From contig NZ_PPRG01000043.1 in NCBI RefSeq assembly GCF_002902625.1, positions 21,118 through 85,117 of the forward strand: a stretch of DNA of 64,000 nucleotides, given 5' to 3'. The notes under the pieces are model-generated. The model did no database searches. It saw only the letters and a list, made by a program, of their open reading frames with translations, and was not told the DNA's origin. Every line of letters begins with the position of its first letter. Position 1 is the stretch's first letter. Shown one piece after another: positions 1-11,149 of this stretch. This DNA is from Staphylococcus devriesei. Lineage in GTDB: Bacteria; Bacillota; Bacilli; Staphylococcales; Staphylococcaceae. The position numbers and the translations under genes are program-made.

Positions 1-76
1 CTTTTTTATCTGTCGTACATCCAGCTAATAAGATACTTGAAGCAGCTACGATAACAATTGATTTACGTATTTTCAT
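1..76 (-). CDS. Lipoprotein N-terminus, YkyA-like (3' part outside window)
   Basis: Only the first 25 codons are inside the window. They read MKIRKSIVIVAASSILLAGC followed by TTDKK. This is a short basic start, a hydrophobic stretch and a lipobox (L-A-G-C), so the product should be a lipoprotein anchored outside the membrane. A strong GAGGAGG ribosome site lies just upstream of the ATG. In Bacillus and Staphylococcus the gene between def and pdhA is the YkyA-family lipoprotein, so position suggests that family. The lipobox is seen; the family name is inference from synteny only. Confidence 0.7.
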   Translation of the reverse strand, partial: MKIRKSIVIVAASSILLAGCTTDKK

Positions 77-206
77 TTAAAATTATCCTCCTCGTAGTCT
101 TTTGTTTGTAATATTATAGAAAGGTGTATTATAAATCAAATGAAATTAGATAATGTACTTAACGATAGATTATCTGTTATATTTTATTATAAGGAAGGTG
201 TATGAC

Positions 207-758
207 ATGTTAACAATGAAAGACATCATCAGAGACGGTCATCCTACATTACGTGCGAAGGCCGAAGATGTAAATGTCCCTCTATCTGATGAAGATAAAA
301 ACACTTTACGTGAAATGCGTGAATTTCTAATTAATAGCCAAGACGAAGAAACGGCTAAAAAATATGGTTTAAGATCAGGTGTAGGTTTAGCTGCGCCACA
401 AATTAATGTTTCAAAAAGAATGATTGCTGTATACCTACCAGATGATGGCGAAGGTAAATCATATGACTATATGCTAGTTAACCCTAAAGTAATGAGCCAC
501 AGCGTACAACATGCTTATTTACCTACTGGTGAAGGTTGTTTAAGTGTAGATGAAAATATTCCTGGCTTAGTTCATCGGCATTATAGAGTGACTATCAAAG
601 CCTATGATATTGATGGAAAAGAACTCAAGTTACGTTTAAAAGGTTATCCAGCTATCGTCTTTCAACATGAAATCGATCATTTAAATGGAATAATGTTTTA
701 TGATTACATTGATAAAGACAATCCATTAATGCCATTGCCCGATTCAGTTGAGGTTTAA
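207..758 (+). CDS. def: Peptide deformylase
   Basis: Removes the N-formyl group from nascent proteins in the cytoplasm. The 183-residue product has all three metalloenzyme motifs: GVGLAAPQ near residue 58, EGCLS with the metal-binding Cys111, and HEIDH with His154 and His158. These match the type II deformylase of Gram-positive bacteria in sequence and length. The open frame extends 18 codons further upstream, but the ATG at 207 is preferred because AAGGAAGG lies a few bases before it and the known staphylococcal protein begins MLTMKDI. It is transcribed alone, divergent from the lipoprotein gene, and is followed by a hairpin. Confidence 0.97.
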   Translation: MLTMKDIIRDGHPTLRAKAEDVNVPLSDEDKNTLREMREFLINSQDEETAKKYGLRSGVGLAAPQINVSKRMIAVYLPDDGEGKSYDYMLVNPKVMSHSVQHAYLPTGEGCLSVDENIPGLVHRHYRVTIKAYDIDGKELKLRLKGYPAIVFQHEIDHLNGIMFYDYIDKDNPLMPLPDSVEV

Positions 759-1225
759 AAAAGATTTTAGAAGAGTAGAACGGAAAATGAACATGTAATT
801 TTCTGTTCTACTCTATTTATATACAAATTTTCTTCTTCTTAATTCATCAAATAATTATTTATTACGCTTTAATATTTGCTTCCACTTTTATTCAATTTTT
901 TCAACTTCTATTTAATGAAAGTTACTACAGATATAAACTGCTTTATTTATTCAAATACATAATGTAAAATGAATAATAACTGAAATCTTAGTACTATACT
1001 AATTTCAAATAATGAACGACATTAATGACTGCCCTAAAATTAACTTAAGAACAACAAGATGGACCGTTAATATTTCGTGTTCTAGCAACAACCTATAAAC
1101 GAGGTTAAGCTCTTTAACTATGAGCTCTACAGTTAGATTAAAGCTACGTTATAGCAAGTTTTTTATTAGGGACTGAGATTAATATATTCAAATTAAATGT
1201 TTAATATTAGGAGGAACTATCCACT
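759..1225. other. Long intergenic gap between def and rpoY
   Basis: Apart from the def terminator at its start, this 467-base gap has no coding frame with a ribosome site. It holds short dyads, for example AGCTC/GAGCT near 1109-1131. A small GCTA/TAGC stem near 1147-1159 is followed by a run of six T. This could be a structured leader of rpoY-rnjA or a small RNA, but nothing is recognised. Confidence 0.4.
772..820 (+). terminator. Hairpin terminator after def
   Basis: A 17-bp stem (772-788 with 798-814, one G-T wobble) and a 9-nt loop follow the def stop codon. The trailing T run is weak, so termination may be incomplete. Confidence 0.6.
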
Positions 1226-3126
<1,901 letters not shown>

Positions 3127-3135
3127 TTAAATTAA

Positions 3136-3185
3136 AAGCGCTATGTATGATTTCTCTCATTGAGTCATACATAGCGCTTCTTTCA
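3136..3185. terminator. Bidirectional terminator between rnjA and ktrC
   Basis: A perfect 15-bp stem (3136-3150 with 3165-3179) lies between convergent genes. T-rich sequence follows on the plus strand and T-rich flanks also exist on the other strand, so it can serve both rnjA and ktrC. Confidence 0.85.
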
Positions 3186-3201
3186 TTTATACTTTAAACG
3201 T

Positions 3202-3861
3202 TTAGCGTACTATTTTCTTTTCGAAACGGTTTAAATCGTTGTCGTGACCAATCATAATTAAGATATCCCCAAACTCAATATTAATACTTGGATCTGGCGA
3301 CACAATAATCTCCTTGCCACGCTTAATTGCAATAATATTGATGCCAAACTGTGCACGAATGTCTAAATCGATAATAGACTGTCCAGTCATTTTTTCACTT
3401 GCTTTTAACTCAACTAATGAATGTTCATCTGCTAATTCGAGATAATCCAACACACTCGCACTAGCAACATTATGTGCAATTCTTCGCCCCATATCTCTTT
3501 CAGGATGCACTACTGTATCGGCACCGATTTTGTTTAAAATCTTAGCATGATAATCATTTTGAGCTTTAGCCGTAACCTTTTTAACCCCTAATTCTTTTAA
3601 AATTAAAGTAGTTAACGTACTCGATTGGATATTTTCCCCAATCGCCACTATAACGTGATCAAAGTTACGTATACCTAAACTCTTCATAACCGCTTCATCA
3701 GTAGTATCAGCAACGACTGCATGAGTTGCTATATCATTATACTCATTCACTCTAGCTTCATCTCTATCAATAGCCATAACATCCATGTCTAAGGCATTGA
3801 GCTCTCTTACAATGCTACCACCAAAGCGTCCTAATCCTATTACAACGTATTCTTTCTCCAT
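3202..3861 (-). CDS. ktrC: Ktr potassium uptake regulatory subunit
   Basis: Cytosolic gating-ring protein of a Ktr potassium transporter. It carries an N-terminal RCK/TrkA-N Rossmann domain with the nucleotide motif GLGRFGGSI near residue 9 and the acidic residue of AIDRD about 23 residues later. A TrkA-C domain follows from about residue 135. Members bind ATP/ADP, and in S. aureus the C-domain of KtrA/KtrC-type proteins binds cyclic di-AMP. It stands alone here. The only membrane subunit in the window, ktrD, is 57 kb away; separated genes are normal in staphylococci. The ribosome site (AGGGGT) is modest. Confidence 0.9.
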   Translation of the reverse strand: MEKEYVVIGLGRFGGSIVRELNALDMDVMAIDRDEARVNEYNDIATHAVVADTTDEAVMKSLGIRNFDHVIVAIGENIQSSTLTTLILKELGVKKVTAKAQNDYHAKILNKIGADTVVHPERDMGRRIAHNVASASVLDYLELADEHSLVELKASEKMTGQSIIDLDIRAQFGINIIAIKRGKEIIVSPDPSINIEFGDILIMIGHDNDLNRFEKKIVR

Positions 3862-3892
3862 TTATCAGATACCCCTGTCTCAAGTCATTAAC

Positions 3893-3972
3893 AAATTAAA
3901 AGTCGAAATGTTCACCTTTATATTGTAAAACTGTTTACCAATTCTAACAATGCGATGATGACTATTTCGACC
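3893..3972 (-). terminator. Branched hairpin after cydB, possible terminator
   Basis: On the minus strand GTCGAAAT (3964-3971) can pair with ATTTCGAC (3902-3909) across a long loop. The loop contains its own stem (3922-3942, ATTGTAAA against TTTACCAAT). A TTTTA run follows. It probably ends cydAB transcription, but it also lies in the leader of ktrC. Confidence 0.5.
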
Positions 3973-3987
3973 CTTTTTATATGTTAA

Positions 3988-5004
3988 TCATTTCTTTCCT
4001 TTAACGTAATCTTTATCGAAGACAAACAATCTTAATAATAATATTAACGATGGAATTAATAAAAGTAAACCTAAAACAAATACGATAACTAAAGCTAAGC
4101 CCATAGAGGCATTAACACTCGAATCAGATAATTTAATATAAGGATACAACAGATAAGGTAATTTACTTAAGCCATAACCGTAAAAGGCAAAGCCCATTTG
4201 TAAAATAACCATTATAAAAGCTAATCCATGATATTTTTTTATTAAATTCAATATGCCTGCCATTAAGAAAAAGATAAAACTAATGACGAACATCCACCAA
4301 TAATTAGTTACTGCATTATAGAAATGATCTGAGTTTTGAATTCTTAATGATAAGAAAACAAATAATGAAATAATAATCATCGGTGGTCCCCAAAACATGA
4401 ACCAATGACGCATAAATTGATAAGCAACTTTATCTTTAGCTTTTGAAGCGTAGTAAGTTAAAAAGCCAGATGAAATGTAGAGGACACTAATGATGGCTAA
4501 GAAAACCACTGCCCATGCATAAGGACTTAATAAGAGTTGAAGCCAATCTAAATCTAGATGAGAGCCACGTTCAGTGATATAGCCCCCTTCAGAAATAGTT
4601 AATACTGTAGCTAAAGATGCTGGAATCAATAACCCAGTCAAGCCATATAAAAATATCCATGGTAATTTTGTATCTTGTCCGTAATGTTCAAAGGCATAAA
4701 AACTACCTCTAACCGAAATCAATATTAGCGCAATCGATCCAGGCACTAATAATACTGTACCTAAATAAAGTGCTGAATCTGGGAAGAAACCTACAAATCC
4801 TACGAAGAAAAATACAAAAAAGACATTTGTTACTTCCCAGACTGGATTAAGATATCGTTCAACTAAGTGATTAATTTTCTTCTCTTCACCTGTGAGCTTA
4901 GAATGTAATGTAAAGAAACCAGCCCCAAAATCAATCGAAGCAACAATGATATAGAGAAATAGGAATGTCCATAATACTGTAATACCAATACTAGTATAAT
5001 CCAT
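3988..5004 (-). CDS. cydB: Cytochrome bd quinol oxidase subunit II
   Basis: Membrane subunit II of the bd-type menaquinol oxidase. The 338 residues show about eight to nine hydrophobic segments and begin with the family's N-terminal helix ending VASIDFGAGFF. It partners CydA and is encoded directly downstream, with the cydA stop and cydB start overlapping by one base (TAATG). Size and order match cydAB of other staphylococci. Confidence 0.94.
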   Translation of the reverse strand: MDYTSIGITVLWTFLFLYIIVASIDFGAGFFTLHSKLTGEEKKINHLVERYLNPVWEVTNVFFVFFFVGFVGFFPDSALYLGTVLLVPGSIALILISVRGSFYAFEHYGQDTKLPWIFLYGLTGLLIPASLATVLTISEGGYITERGSHLDLDWLQLLLSPYAWAVVFLAIISVLYISSGFLTYYASKAKDKVAYQFMRHWFMFWGPPMIIISLFVFLSLRIQNSDHFYNAVTNYWWMFVISFIFFLMAGILNLIKKYHGLAFIMVILQMGFAFYGYGLSKLPYLLYPYIKLSDSSVNASMGLALVIVFVLGLLLLIPSLILLLRLFVFDKDYVKGKK

Positions 5005-6356
5005 TATTCATGACCTCCCTTACTGATGACTTTATCTACATCTTCTTGTGCAGGTTTGTTTTTAAACATACGTAATAGTACATAAGCTGAAGTAACTAAT
5101 AATACAAAGTATAATAATCCAAATAAGATTGTAACGAGCGTGATACCTCCAGCCTGTGTAGCAGCTTGGCTTACACGCATATATCCTCTGATAATCCATG
5201 GTTGACGACCCATTTCAGTTAAGAACCATCCAAATTCAATTGCTAACATTGAGGCTGGTCCAGTGAGTAGAATCGCATAAAGTAAACCTTTGTGAGTTAT
5301 GAATTTACGTAATTTCTTAATTAGCATTGTTAATACAAATGCACCTGAAATAATGAAACACAATACTCCCATAGAAACCATTAGATCAAAGAAGTAGTGA
5401 ACGATCATTGGTGGAAGTGTGTCTTTAGGAAAATCATTTAGACCTTCAACTTTTGTATTTACATTGTTATCAGCTAGGAAACTAAGCATGCCTGGTATTT
5501 TAATTGCACCAGTAATTTCTTGTGTTTTTTCATTTAACACACCGAAGAACACTAAATCAGCTTTTGAACCTGAGTTAAAGTGCCATTCATAAGCTGCTAA
5601 TTTTTCAGGTTGAACTTGATGAAGAAACTTCGCTGATAGATCCCCTGCCAACATAGATAATAATGTCGATAGAAAGCCAACAACCATTGTCATTTTCAAT
5701 GCTTTTTTATGGTACTCTTTATCTTTGCTAAATTTATTTTTTAATAGTTTAAAAGCTGCAATTGACGCTAAAATAAATGCCATAGTCATACCTGCTGTCG
5801 CAATAACATGAAATGCTCTGACTAAAAATGAAGGATTGAACATTGCTTCAAATGGTTGTACATTCACCATTTTCCCATTTTTCATTTCAAAACCAGCTGG
5901 CGTATTCATAAATGAATTAACCGATGTAATAAAGAATGCTGAGAAGGAGCCACCAATAATCACAGGTATGCTGATTATAAAGTGAATCCATTTATTCTTA
6001 AAACGTTCCCAAGTATATAAATAAATACTTAAGAAGATTGCTTCAAAGAAGAACGCAAATGTTTCCATAAATAATGGTAAAGCAATAACGTGGCCACCCA
6101 TTTTCATAAATGTTGGCCATATTAATGATAGTTGTAACCCGATGATTGTACCAGTTACTACACCGACTGCTACAGTAATTGTATAACCTTTCGACCAACG
6201 TTTTGCTAAAGCTATATATTTAGGATCCTTATTTTTAATCCCTAAAAATTCTGCGATGGCAAACATTAAAGGCATCCCGACACCGATAGTCGCAAAAATG
6301 ATGTGCACTGCTAATGTCATACCGGTTAGGAACCGGCTAATTTCAACAGAATCCAT
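5004..6356 (-). CDS. cydA: Cytochrome bd quinol oxidase subunit I
   Basis: Haem-bearing subunit I of the high-affinity terminal oxidase. It is polytopic, 450 residues. Visible hallmarks are the N-terminal RFLTGMTLAVH with the expected haem-ligand His18, the RAFHVIATAGM helix, and the conserved EMGRQPWIIRG segment in the last third. The quinol loop is the short type common in Firmicutes. GGAG precedes the ATG. The upstream region is shared with the divergent glutaredoxin-like gene. I looked there for a full Rex operator and found only a half-site-like TTCACA. Confidence 0.96.
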   Translation of the reverse strand: MDSVEISRFLTGMTLAVHIIFATIGVGMPLMFAIAEFLGIKNKDPKYIALAKRWSKGYTITVAVGVVTGTIIGLQLSLIWPTFMKMGGHVIALPLFMETFAFFFEAIFLSIYLYTWERFKNKWIHFIISIPVIIGGSFSAFFITSVNSFMNTPAGFEMKNGKMVNVQPFEAMFNPSFLVRAFHVIATAGMTMAFILASIAAFKLLKNKFSKDKEYHKKALKMTMVVGFLSTLLSMLAGDLSAKFLHQVQPEKLAAYEWHFNSGSKADLVFFGVLNEKTQEITGAIKIPGMLSFLADNNVNTKVEGLNDFPKDTLPPMIVHYFFDLMVSMGVLCFIISGAFVLTMLIKKLRKFITHKGLLYAILLTGPASMLAIEFGWFLTEMGRQPWIIRGYMRVSQAATQAGGITLVTILFGLLYFVLLVTSAYVLLRMFKNKPAQEDVDKVISKGGHE

Positions 6357-6491
6357 ATCTTAATCTCCTTTTCTTTATCTTTAGATTAAAAATCAATTGA
6401 CTTAAATTATATTACTTTCTACATACTAACTAAATTCTTTTGCTTATTTTTTTCGAAAAAAATTAAATAAAATTCACATATTTATCACAGT

Positions 6492-6520
6492 TTGCAATTC
6501 TGTCAAAATTTATTTATAGT
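6492..6520 (+). promoter_or_regulatory. Sigma-A promoter of glutaredoxin-like gene
   Basis: TTGCAA at 6492-6497 and TATAGT at 6515-6520 are separated by 17 bases and lie 35 bases upstream of the gene start, with a ribosome site (AAGGAG) between. Confidence 0.6.
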
Positions 6521-6555
6521 GTTTTCAGGATAATTAAAATAAGGAGCGAAATAAG

Positions 6556-6789
6556 ATGTCTCACATTATTATATATACACAGAATGACTGTCCTCCGTGT
6601 ACATTTGTAAAAAATTATTTAAGCGAGCATAACGTTGAATACGAAGAGAAAAACATCGTGAATGATACATATCGTAATGAAATGTTAGAATACGATGCGT
6701 TTGCCACACCATTCATTCTTCTAAATAATGAGCCAATGTACCAAGTAGATATGGATAAAATTAATAACGCATTTAACATTAAATCTTAA
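6556..6789 (+). CDS. Glutaredoxin-like / NrdH-type redox protein
   Basis: A 77-residue cytoplasmic thioredoxin-fold protein. The redox motif CPPC is at residues 12-15 after a short beta strand (IIIYTQND), and the cis-proline segment ATPFILLN is near residue 50. Length fits NrdH or short glutaredoxins. Its partner is unknown; staphylococci use bacillithiol rather than glutathione, so it may serve thioredoxin reductase or bacilliredoxin-like systems (inference). It is monocistronic, with its own promoter and a shared terminator with ptsHI downstream. Confidence 0.82.
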   Translation: MSHIIIYTQNDCPPCTFVKNYLSEHNVEYEEKNIVNDTYRNEMLEYDAFATPFILLNNEPMYQVDMDKINNAFNIKS

Positions 6790-6801
6790 TGAACAAAATT
6801 C

Positions 6802-6850
6802 AAAATAGCCCTAAGATAATTTCATCTGAAATCATCTTAGGGCTATTATT
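6802..6850. terminator. Bidirectional terminator between glutaredoxin-like gene and ptsI
   Basis: A perfect 14-bp stem (6804-6817 with 6834-6847) sits between two convergent genes, with T-rich flanks in both directions. Confidence 0.8.
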
Positions 6851-6879
6851 TAACTTAAATATTTTAAGCATTCAAAGTT

Positions 6880-8595
6880 TTATTTAGCAATATTATTAAC
6901 TAAATCTTTAACTTCGTCTTGAGTAGCACAGTTAACTGCACGATGAGCTAATTCTGCCATTTCATTTTTACTTAAACCATTAATCTGTCTTCTAGCTTTT
7001 AAGATAGATGTAGCACTCATTGAGAATTCATCTAATCCTAAACCTAATAATAATGGAATAGCTGTTTCGTCTCCAGCCATTTCACCACACATACCAGTCC
7101 ATTTACCTTCTTTATGAGAAGCTTCAATCACTTGTTTTACTAAGCGTAAAATAGCAGGATTATATGGTTGGTATAAGTATGACACGCGTTCTGACATACG
7201 ATCAGCCGCCATAGTATATTGAATTAGATCATTTGTACCAATACTGAAGAAATCAACTTCTTTAGCAAAGATATCAGCTAAAGCTGCAGTTGATGGAATT
7301 TCAACCATGATACCTAACTCGATATCATCTGCTACATCATGACCATCATTCACAAGCTTTTCTTTTTCTTCTAGAAGAATTGCTTTCGCATCACGGAATT
7401 CATTGATTGTAGCTACCATAGGGAACATGATATTCAATTTACCATATGCTGAAGCACGTAATAAAGCACGCAATTGCGTTCTAAAAATGTCTTGTTGATC
7501 TAAACATAAACGAATTGCTCTATATCCTAAGAATGGATTCATTTCTTTAGGTAGATTTAGATATGGTAACTCTTTATCGCCACCAATATCAAGTGTACGT
7601 ACTACAACGCGTTTATCTTTCATCGTTTCAAGTACTTTTTTATACGCCTCAAATTGCTCTTCTTCAGTTGGCATTTGGTCTCTTCCCATATAAAGGAATT
7701 CAGTTCTATATAAACCAATACCTTCAGCGCCATTTTCCATAACACCATATAAATCGTCTGGAGTACCAATATTTGCTGCTAATTCAGCATGTTCTCCATC
7801 AATTGTAACTGTTTCGGCATCACGTAATTTTTGTAATTCTTTTTTATCTTCAAAGAATCTTTCACGTTTATTTTGGTAAGCAATTAATTCGTCTTCAGTA
7901 GGATCAATAATTACGTCTCCAGTCGTACCATCAACAATAATCATATCACCTTGTTTAACTTCTTTTGTAATTGATTTAGTACCTACTACTGCAGCAATTT
8001 CTAATGAACGGCTCATTATTGCTGAGTGACTCGTACGACCACCAATATTAGTTACAAAACCTTGAACGAATTCTTTATTTAATTGTGCAGTATCAGAAGG
8101 CGTTAAATCATTGCCTACTACAACTACACTTTCATCAATCATACTTGGGTTTGGTAAATCCACACCGATAAGATGTGCTAACACACGTTTAGAAACGTCT
8201 CTAATGTCTGCTGCACGCTCTCTCATGTATTCATTATCCATAGATTCAAAGATAGTAATGAATTGAGTAGTAACTTCATTTAAAGCTTCTGGAGCACTTA
8301 CTTGTTCATTTTTAATCTTCTCTTCGATAGGTTGAATTAACTCAGGATCGTCAAGTACTAATAGATGTGCATCAAAGATAGCAGCTTTATCAGGACCTAA
8401 TTGTTTTTCCGCATTATTTCTAATTTTAGTTAATTCAATTTTAGAAGCTTCTAACGCATTTCTAAATTTTTGAATTTCAGCATCAGTATCTGTCACTTTT
8501 TCATTAGTAAATGATAAATCTGGTTCTACTAATAAATAAGCTTTAGCAATTGCTACACCGTCTGATGCAGCAATACCATTAATTAATTTAGACAT
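6880..8595 (-). CDS. ptsI: PTS enzyme I (PEP-protein phosphotransferase)
   Basis: Transfers phosphate from phosphoenolpyruvate to HPr, the first step of PTS sugar uptake. The 571 residues include the N-terminal domain with the phosphohistidine motif GGRTSHSAI (His about 190). The C-terminal PEP-binding domain has [12 protein letters not shown], the MVEIPS strand and the catalytic-cysteine segment GMCGEMAGD. It is encoded two bases after ptsH, so the two are co-transcribed. Confidence 0.97.
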   Translation of the reverse strand: MSKLINGIAASDGVAIAKAYLLVEPDLSFTNEKVTDTDAEIQKFRNALEASKIELTKIRNNAEKQLGPDKAAIFDAHLLVLDDPELIQPIEEKIKNEQVSAPEALNEVTTQFITIFESMDNEYMRERAADIRDVSKRVLAHLIGVDLPNPSMIDESVVVVGNDLTPSDTAQLNKEFVQGFVTNIGGRTSHSAIMSRSLEIAAVVGTKSITKEVKQGDMIIVDGTTGDVIIDPTEDELIAYQNKRERFFEDKKELQKLRDAETVTIDGEHAELAANIGTPDDLYGVMENGAEGIGLYRTEFLYMGRDQMPTEEEQFEAYKKVLETMKDKRVVVRTLDIGGDKELPYLNLPKEMNPFLGYRAIRLCLDQQDIFRTQLRALLRASAYGKLNIMFPMVATINEFRDAKAILLEEKEKLVNDGHDVADDIELGIMVEIPSTAALADIFAKEVDFFSIGTNDLIQYTMAADRMSERVSYLYQPYNPAILRLVKQVIEASHKEGKWTGMCGEMAGDETAIPLLLGLGLDEFSMSATSILKARRQINGLSKNEMAELAHRAVNCATQDEVKDLVNNIAK

Positions 8596-8597
8596 AA

Positions 8598-8864
8598 TTA
8601 TTCAGTTAAACCTTCTTTAGATAAGACATCACTGATTGCTTGAATTGCGTCTGCTTCATCGCTTCCGTCAGCATAGATAGTGATTTCAGCATCTTTACCT
8701 ACACCTAAACTCATAACACCCATGATTGATTTTAAATTAACTTTTTTACCGTTATATTCTAATTGAATATCTGAATCAAATTTTGATGCAGTTTGAACTA
8801 ACATAGTTGCAGGACGTGCATGAATACCTGTTTCGTCGATAATTACATAAGATTTTTGTTCCAT
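8598..8864 (-). CDS. ptsH: Phosphocarrier protein HPr
   Basis: An 88-residue cytoplasmic phosphocarrier. His15 (GIHARPAT) receives phosphate from enzyme I. Ser46 (LKSIMGV) is the HPr kinase site that makes P-Ser-HPr, the CcpA corepressor. The open frame runs 26 codons further upstream, but the ATG at 8864 follows a good GAAGGAGA site and gives the standard HPr length and N-terminus. Confidence 0.97.
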   Translation of the reverse strand: MEQKSYVIIDETGIHARPATMLVQTASKFDSDIQLEYNGKKVNLKSIMGVMSLGVGKDAEITIYADGSDEADAIQAISDVLSKEGLTE

Positions 8865-9188
8865 AATCGATTTCTCCTTCGCAAAGTTAGAATATTCAAA
8901 TTTGTCATAATCTAACATAATTTTATACCATAACACTACCAAATTATAATAACTAATTCAATTCTAATACTATTGAAATACTATCATAATCATTAATTAT
9001 ATTAATGGAAAAGTGTTCTGAATTACTATGCTATATTTCTATTCTTCAATATTTATACTTACCTTTATTTCTATTGAAACTGTTTAAGTAATTTAAGTTT
9101 AAAATATATTTAGAATGACAAACTTTAAAACCATCTTAATATAGCTTTAACATTAAGCTCACTTCAATTATACTACAACATTTTGCTT
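8865..9188. other. Intergenic region upstream of ptsHI
   Basis: About 324 bases between ptsH and the next minus-strand gene. It is very AT-rich with several TATAAT-like hexamers, so the ptsH promoter must lie here. No pairing of -35 and -10 boxes is clearly better than the others, and I see no cre-like dyad or small gene. A weak 5-bp stem (AGCTT/AAGCT) near 9140-9158 could end the upstream gene. Confidence 0.3.
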
Positions 9189-9731
9189 TTAAATAATATC
9201 ATTAAGAACTTTTTCGCATTTTTCGATATGATCTCGTCCTAATTTATTCATAAAATAATAGCTAATTGAAGCTGAAACGGCTTGACCTACTACTGGGAAC
9301 CATCTAGTTTGTTTTGCAGCCGTACGTTTTGCCATATCTCTAATAATCACTTTTAGCATCGCACTTGTCACTTTTCTACCTATAAATGAACTACCTTGAA
9401 TTGCTGCAGCAGCTAAAATTCGCTCTTTAGCATCATCGCCTAACGTGTTAACTTGCTTATGGTCAAGTCCATAAATTTTATTAATATCTTCTATTATGTC
9501 TCTAATTAATTTGATATCTACACCAAAATCTAACCCAGGGATAGGAACTACAGTCATACTTGAAGATAGTAAGGATTTCTTCTTAACAATTGATTCAGCT
9601 TTCGCTCTACGTTCTGCTATTTCTTCCTTAGTAGTTGGTAATACACTTTTTTCTTTAATTTCTTCAATATTTAAAACTCTGTTACCTACTTTATTCGTAA
9701 CGCCGCTTGTTAGTCTATTCATTATACTCAT
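9189..9731 (-). CDS. DUF697/EcsC-like protein of unknown function
   Basis: 180 residues if translation starts at the ATG at 9731, which has GGAAGG 11 bases upstream. A GTG four codons earlier would sit on the ribosome site. The first 60 residues are charged (KEEIAERRAKAESIV). The rest has the pattern VPIPGLDFGVDIKLI, an ILAAAAIQGSSFIG helix, and WFPVVGQAVSASISYYFM near the end, resembling DUF697 or EcsC-like membrane-associated domains. No catalytic motif is visible. It stands between ptsHI and the methyltransferase gene; function is not inferable from context. Confidence 0.65.
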   Translation of the reverse strand: MSIMNRLTSGVTNKVGNRVLNIEEIKEKSVLPTTKEEIAERRAKAESIVKKKSLLSSSMTVVPIPGLDFGVDIKLIRDIIEDINKIYGLDHKQVNTLGDDAKERILAAAAIQGSSFIGRKVTSAMLKVIIRDMAKRTAAKQTRWFPVVGQAVSASISYYFMNKLGRDHIEKCEKVLNDII

Positions 9732-9788
9732 GCTTAGACACACCTTCCTTTAATCATTTATTAAACAGTTATACCCAATTTTATTGTT

Positions 9789-10961
9789 TTAATGCTTAAT
9801 ATTTATGAAAACAGCTTTCAAATACTTAGACGGTTTATAGTGAGGATGTGTTTTAAAATCTTTCGGCAGTCCCATTACTTCTTTAATTTCATATTCCACG
9901 CCAGCATTTTCTAATGTACTTTTTATAACATTTTTAAATGATTTCAATGGGAATACACTAGAATTGGTACATAATAATAAGGAACCATTAGGTGCTAAAA
10001 CTTCTAACGCACCGTTAATTAAATCATCATAATTCTTTTGAACCGAAAATGTTTTTTTCTTGTTACGCGCAAAACTAGGTGGATCGATTACGATTGTGTC
10101 GTACTCTTTACCGTGTCGTGCTGCGTAATTATAAAAATCAAATGTATCCATTACATAGATATATTGACTTTTAGGATCGATGGCGTTCAAACCGAAATTC
10201 TCTTCTGTTAAAGCACGTGATCGATTTGCTAAGTCGACACTTGTAGTATGCTTAGCATGTTTAGCAGCTACTACTGAGAAAGCACCTGTATAACTGAACA
10301 AGTTCAGTATTTTTCTTCCTTCTGAAAATTGGTCTCGTAATTTTTTACGTACCTCTTTTTGATCTAAGAATATGCCAGTCATTAACCCATCATCTAAATA
10401 TACATTATAAAATGTGAAATTCTCTTCAATTACAATTGGGAATTCAGGTGTATCACCTAGCACATGACCGCCAGTGTACTCGGAATCTTTAAAGCGCATT
10501 TTCTCATAAATAGAGCTAAAATCAAATACTTGTTGAATCGCTTCAATAACATTGTAGCGGAATTTATACATGCCTCTTGAGTACCATTGAATCAGTAAAT
10601 GGCCGTTATAATTATCAATGGTTAAGCCACCGACACCGTCACCTTCAGCATTAAATAATCTATAAGCGTTAGTACCTTCAATGTTACGATAATATTCTCG
10701 TTCTTCTAACGCTTGCTTAAATAATTTTACGAAAAACGGCGTATTAATGTCTTCATTTTGATCATAACTTAATACCCACCCTAATCCTTTATGTTGACGA
10801 CCTACATAAGCTGTCGCAATATATCGGTTATCCTCCGTGACTAAATGAAATAAATCGCCTTCTTTTAAATGATCATGTTGATAAATATCATCTTCATTTA
10901 CCAACGGATATTGATTTAAATATTTTGTTTCTTTTCCTTTATTTAACGTTGCTATTTTCAT
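9789..10961 (-). CDS. PUA-domain class I rRNA methyltransferase (RlmI/RlmK type)
   Basis: SAM-dependent RNA methyltransferase of the RlmI (COG1092) type. The first ~75 residues form a PUA-like RNA-binding domain. A central domain follows, then a Rossmann methyltransferase fold with motif I (VLNLFSYTGAFS-like, here ILNLFSYTGAFSVVAA), motif II acidic VDLANRS and motif IV DPPSFARN. The enzyme family methylates cytosine C5 in 23S rRNA; the exact site here is not known. Length of 390 residues is normal. It appears monocistronic. Confidence 0.85.
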   Translation of the reverse strand: MKIATLNKGKETKYLNQYPLVNEDDIYQHDHLKEGDLFHLVTEDNRYIATAYVGRQHKGLGWVLSYDQNEDINTPFFVKLFKQALEEREYYRNIEGTNAYRLFNAEGDGVGGLTIDNYNGHLLIQWYSRGMYKFRYNVIEAIQQVFDFSSIYEKMRFKDSEYTGGHVLGDTPEFPIVIEENFTFYNVYLDDGLMTGIFLDQKEVRKKLRDQFSEGRKILNLFSYTGAFSVVAAKHAKHTTSVDLANRSRALTEENFGLNAIDPKSQYIYVMDTFDFYNYAARHGKEYDTIVIDPPSFARNKKKTFSVQKNYDDLINGALEVLAPNGSLLLCTNSSVFPLKSFKNVIKSTLENAGVEYEIKEVMGLPKDFKTHPHYKPSKYLKAVFINIKH

Positions 10962-11084
10962 TATCGAATTCTCCTATTTAAATCATATTTATACTTACTT
11001 TTACTTTTTGAAAATTTTTCTTATTTAGGCTCGTTATCATTTTAACAAATTTAAAATTTTGATTACACACATAAACGCCGAAAA

Positions 11085-11129
11085 CGTCAAAACTAAAGGC
11101 TAAGACATTTTTAACTAAATGCCCTAGCC
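11085..11129 (-). terminator. Terminator of the auxA-like gene
   Basis: On the minus strand a roughly 10-bp imperfect stem (11120-11129 with 11098-11107, two mismatches) is followed by TTTAGTTTT, directly after the stop codon at 11150. Confidence 0.65.
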
Positions 11130-11149
11130 TCCTAGCGAAACGTATTCAA

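Noticed and set aside
6465..6495. Possible Rex or Fnr-like operator between cydA and the glutaredoxin-like gene
   Set aside because: Only a TTCACA half and a TCACAG are present; the full inverted TTGTGAA-N4-TTCACAA pattern is absent.
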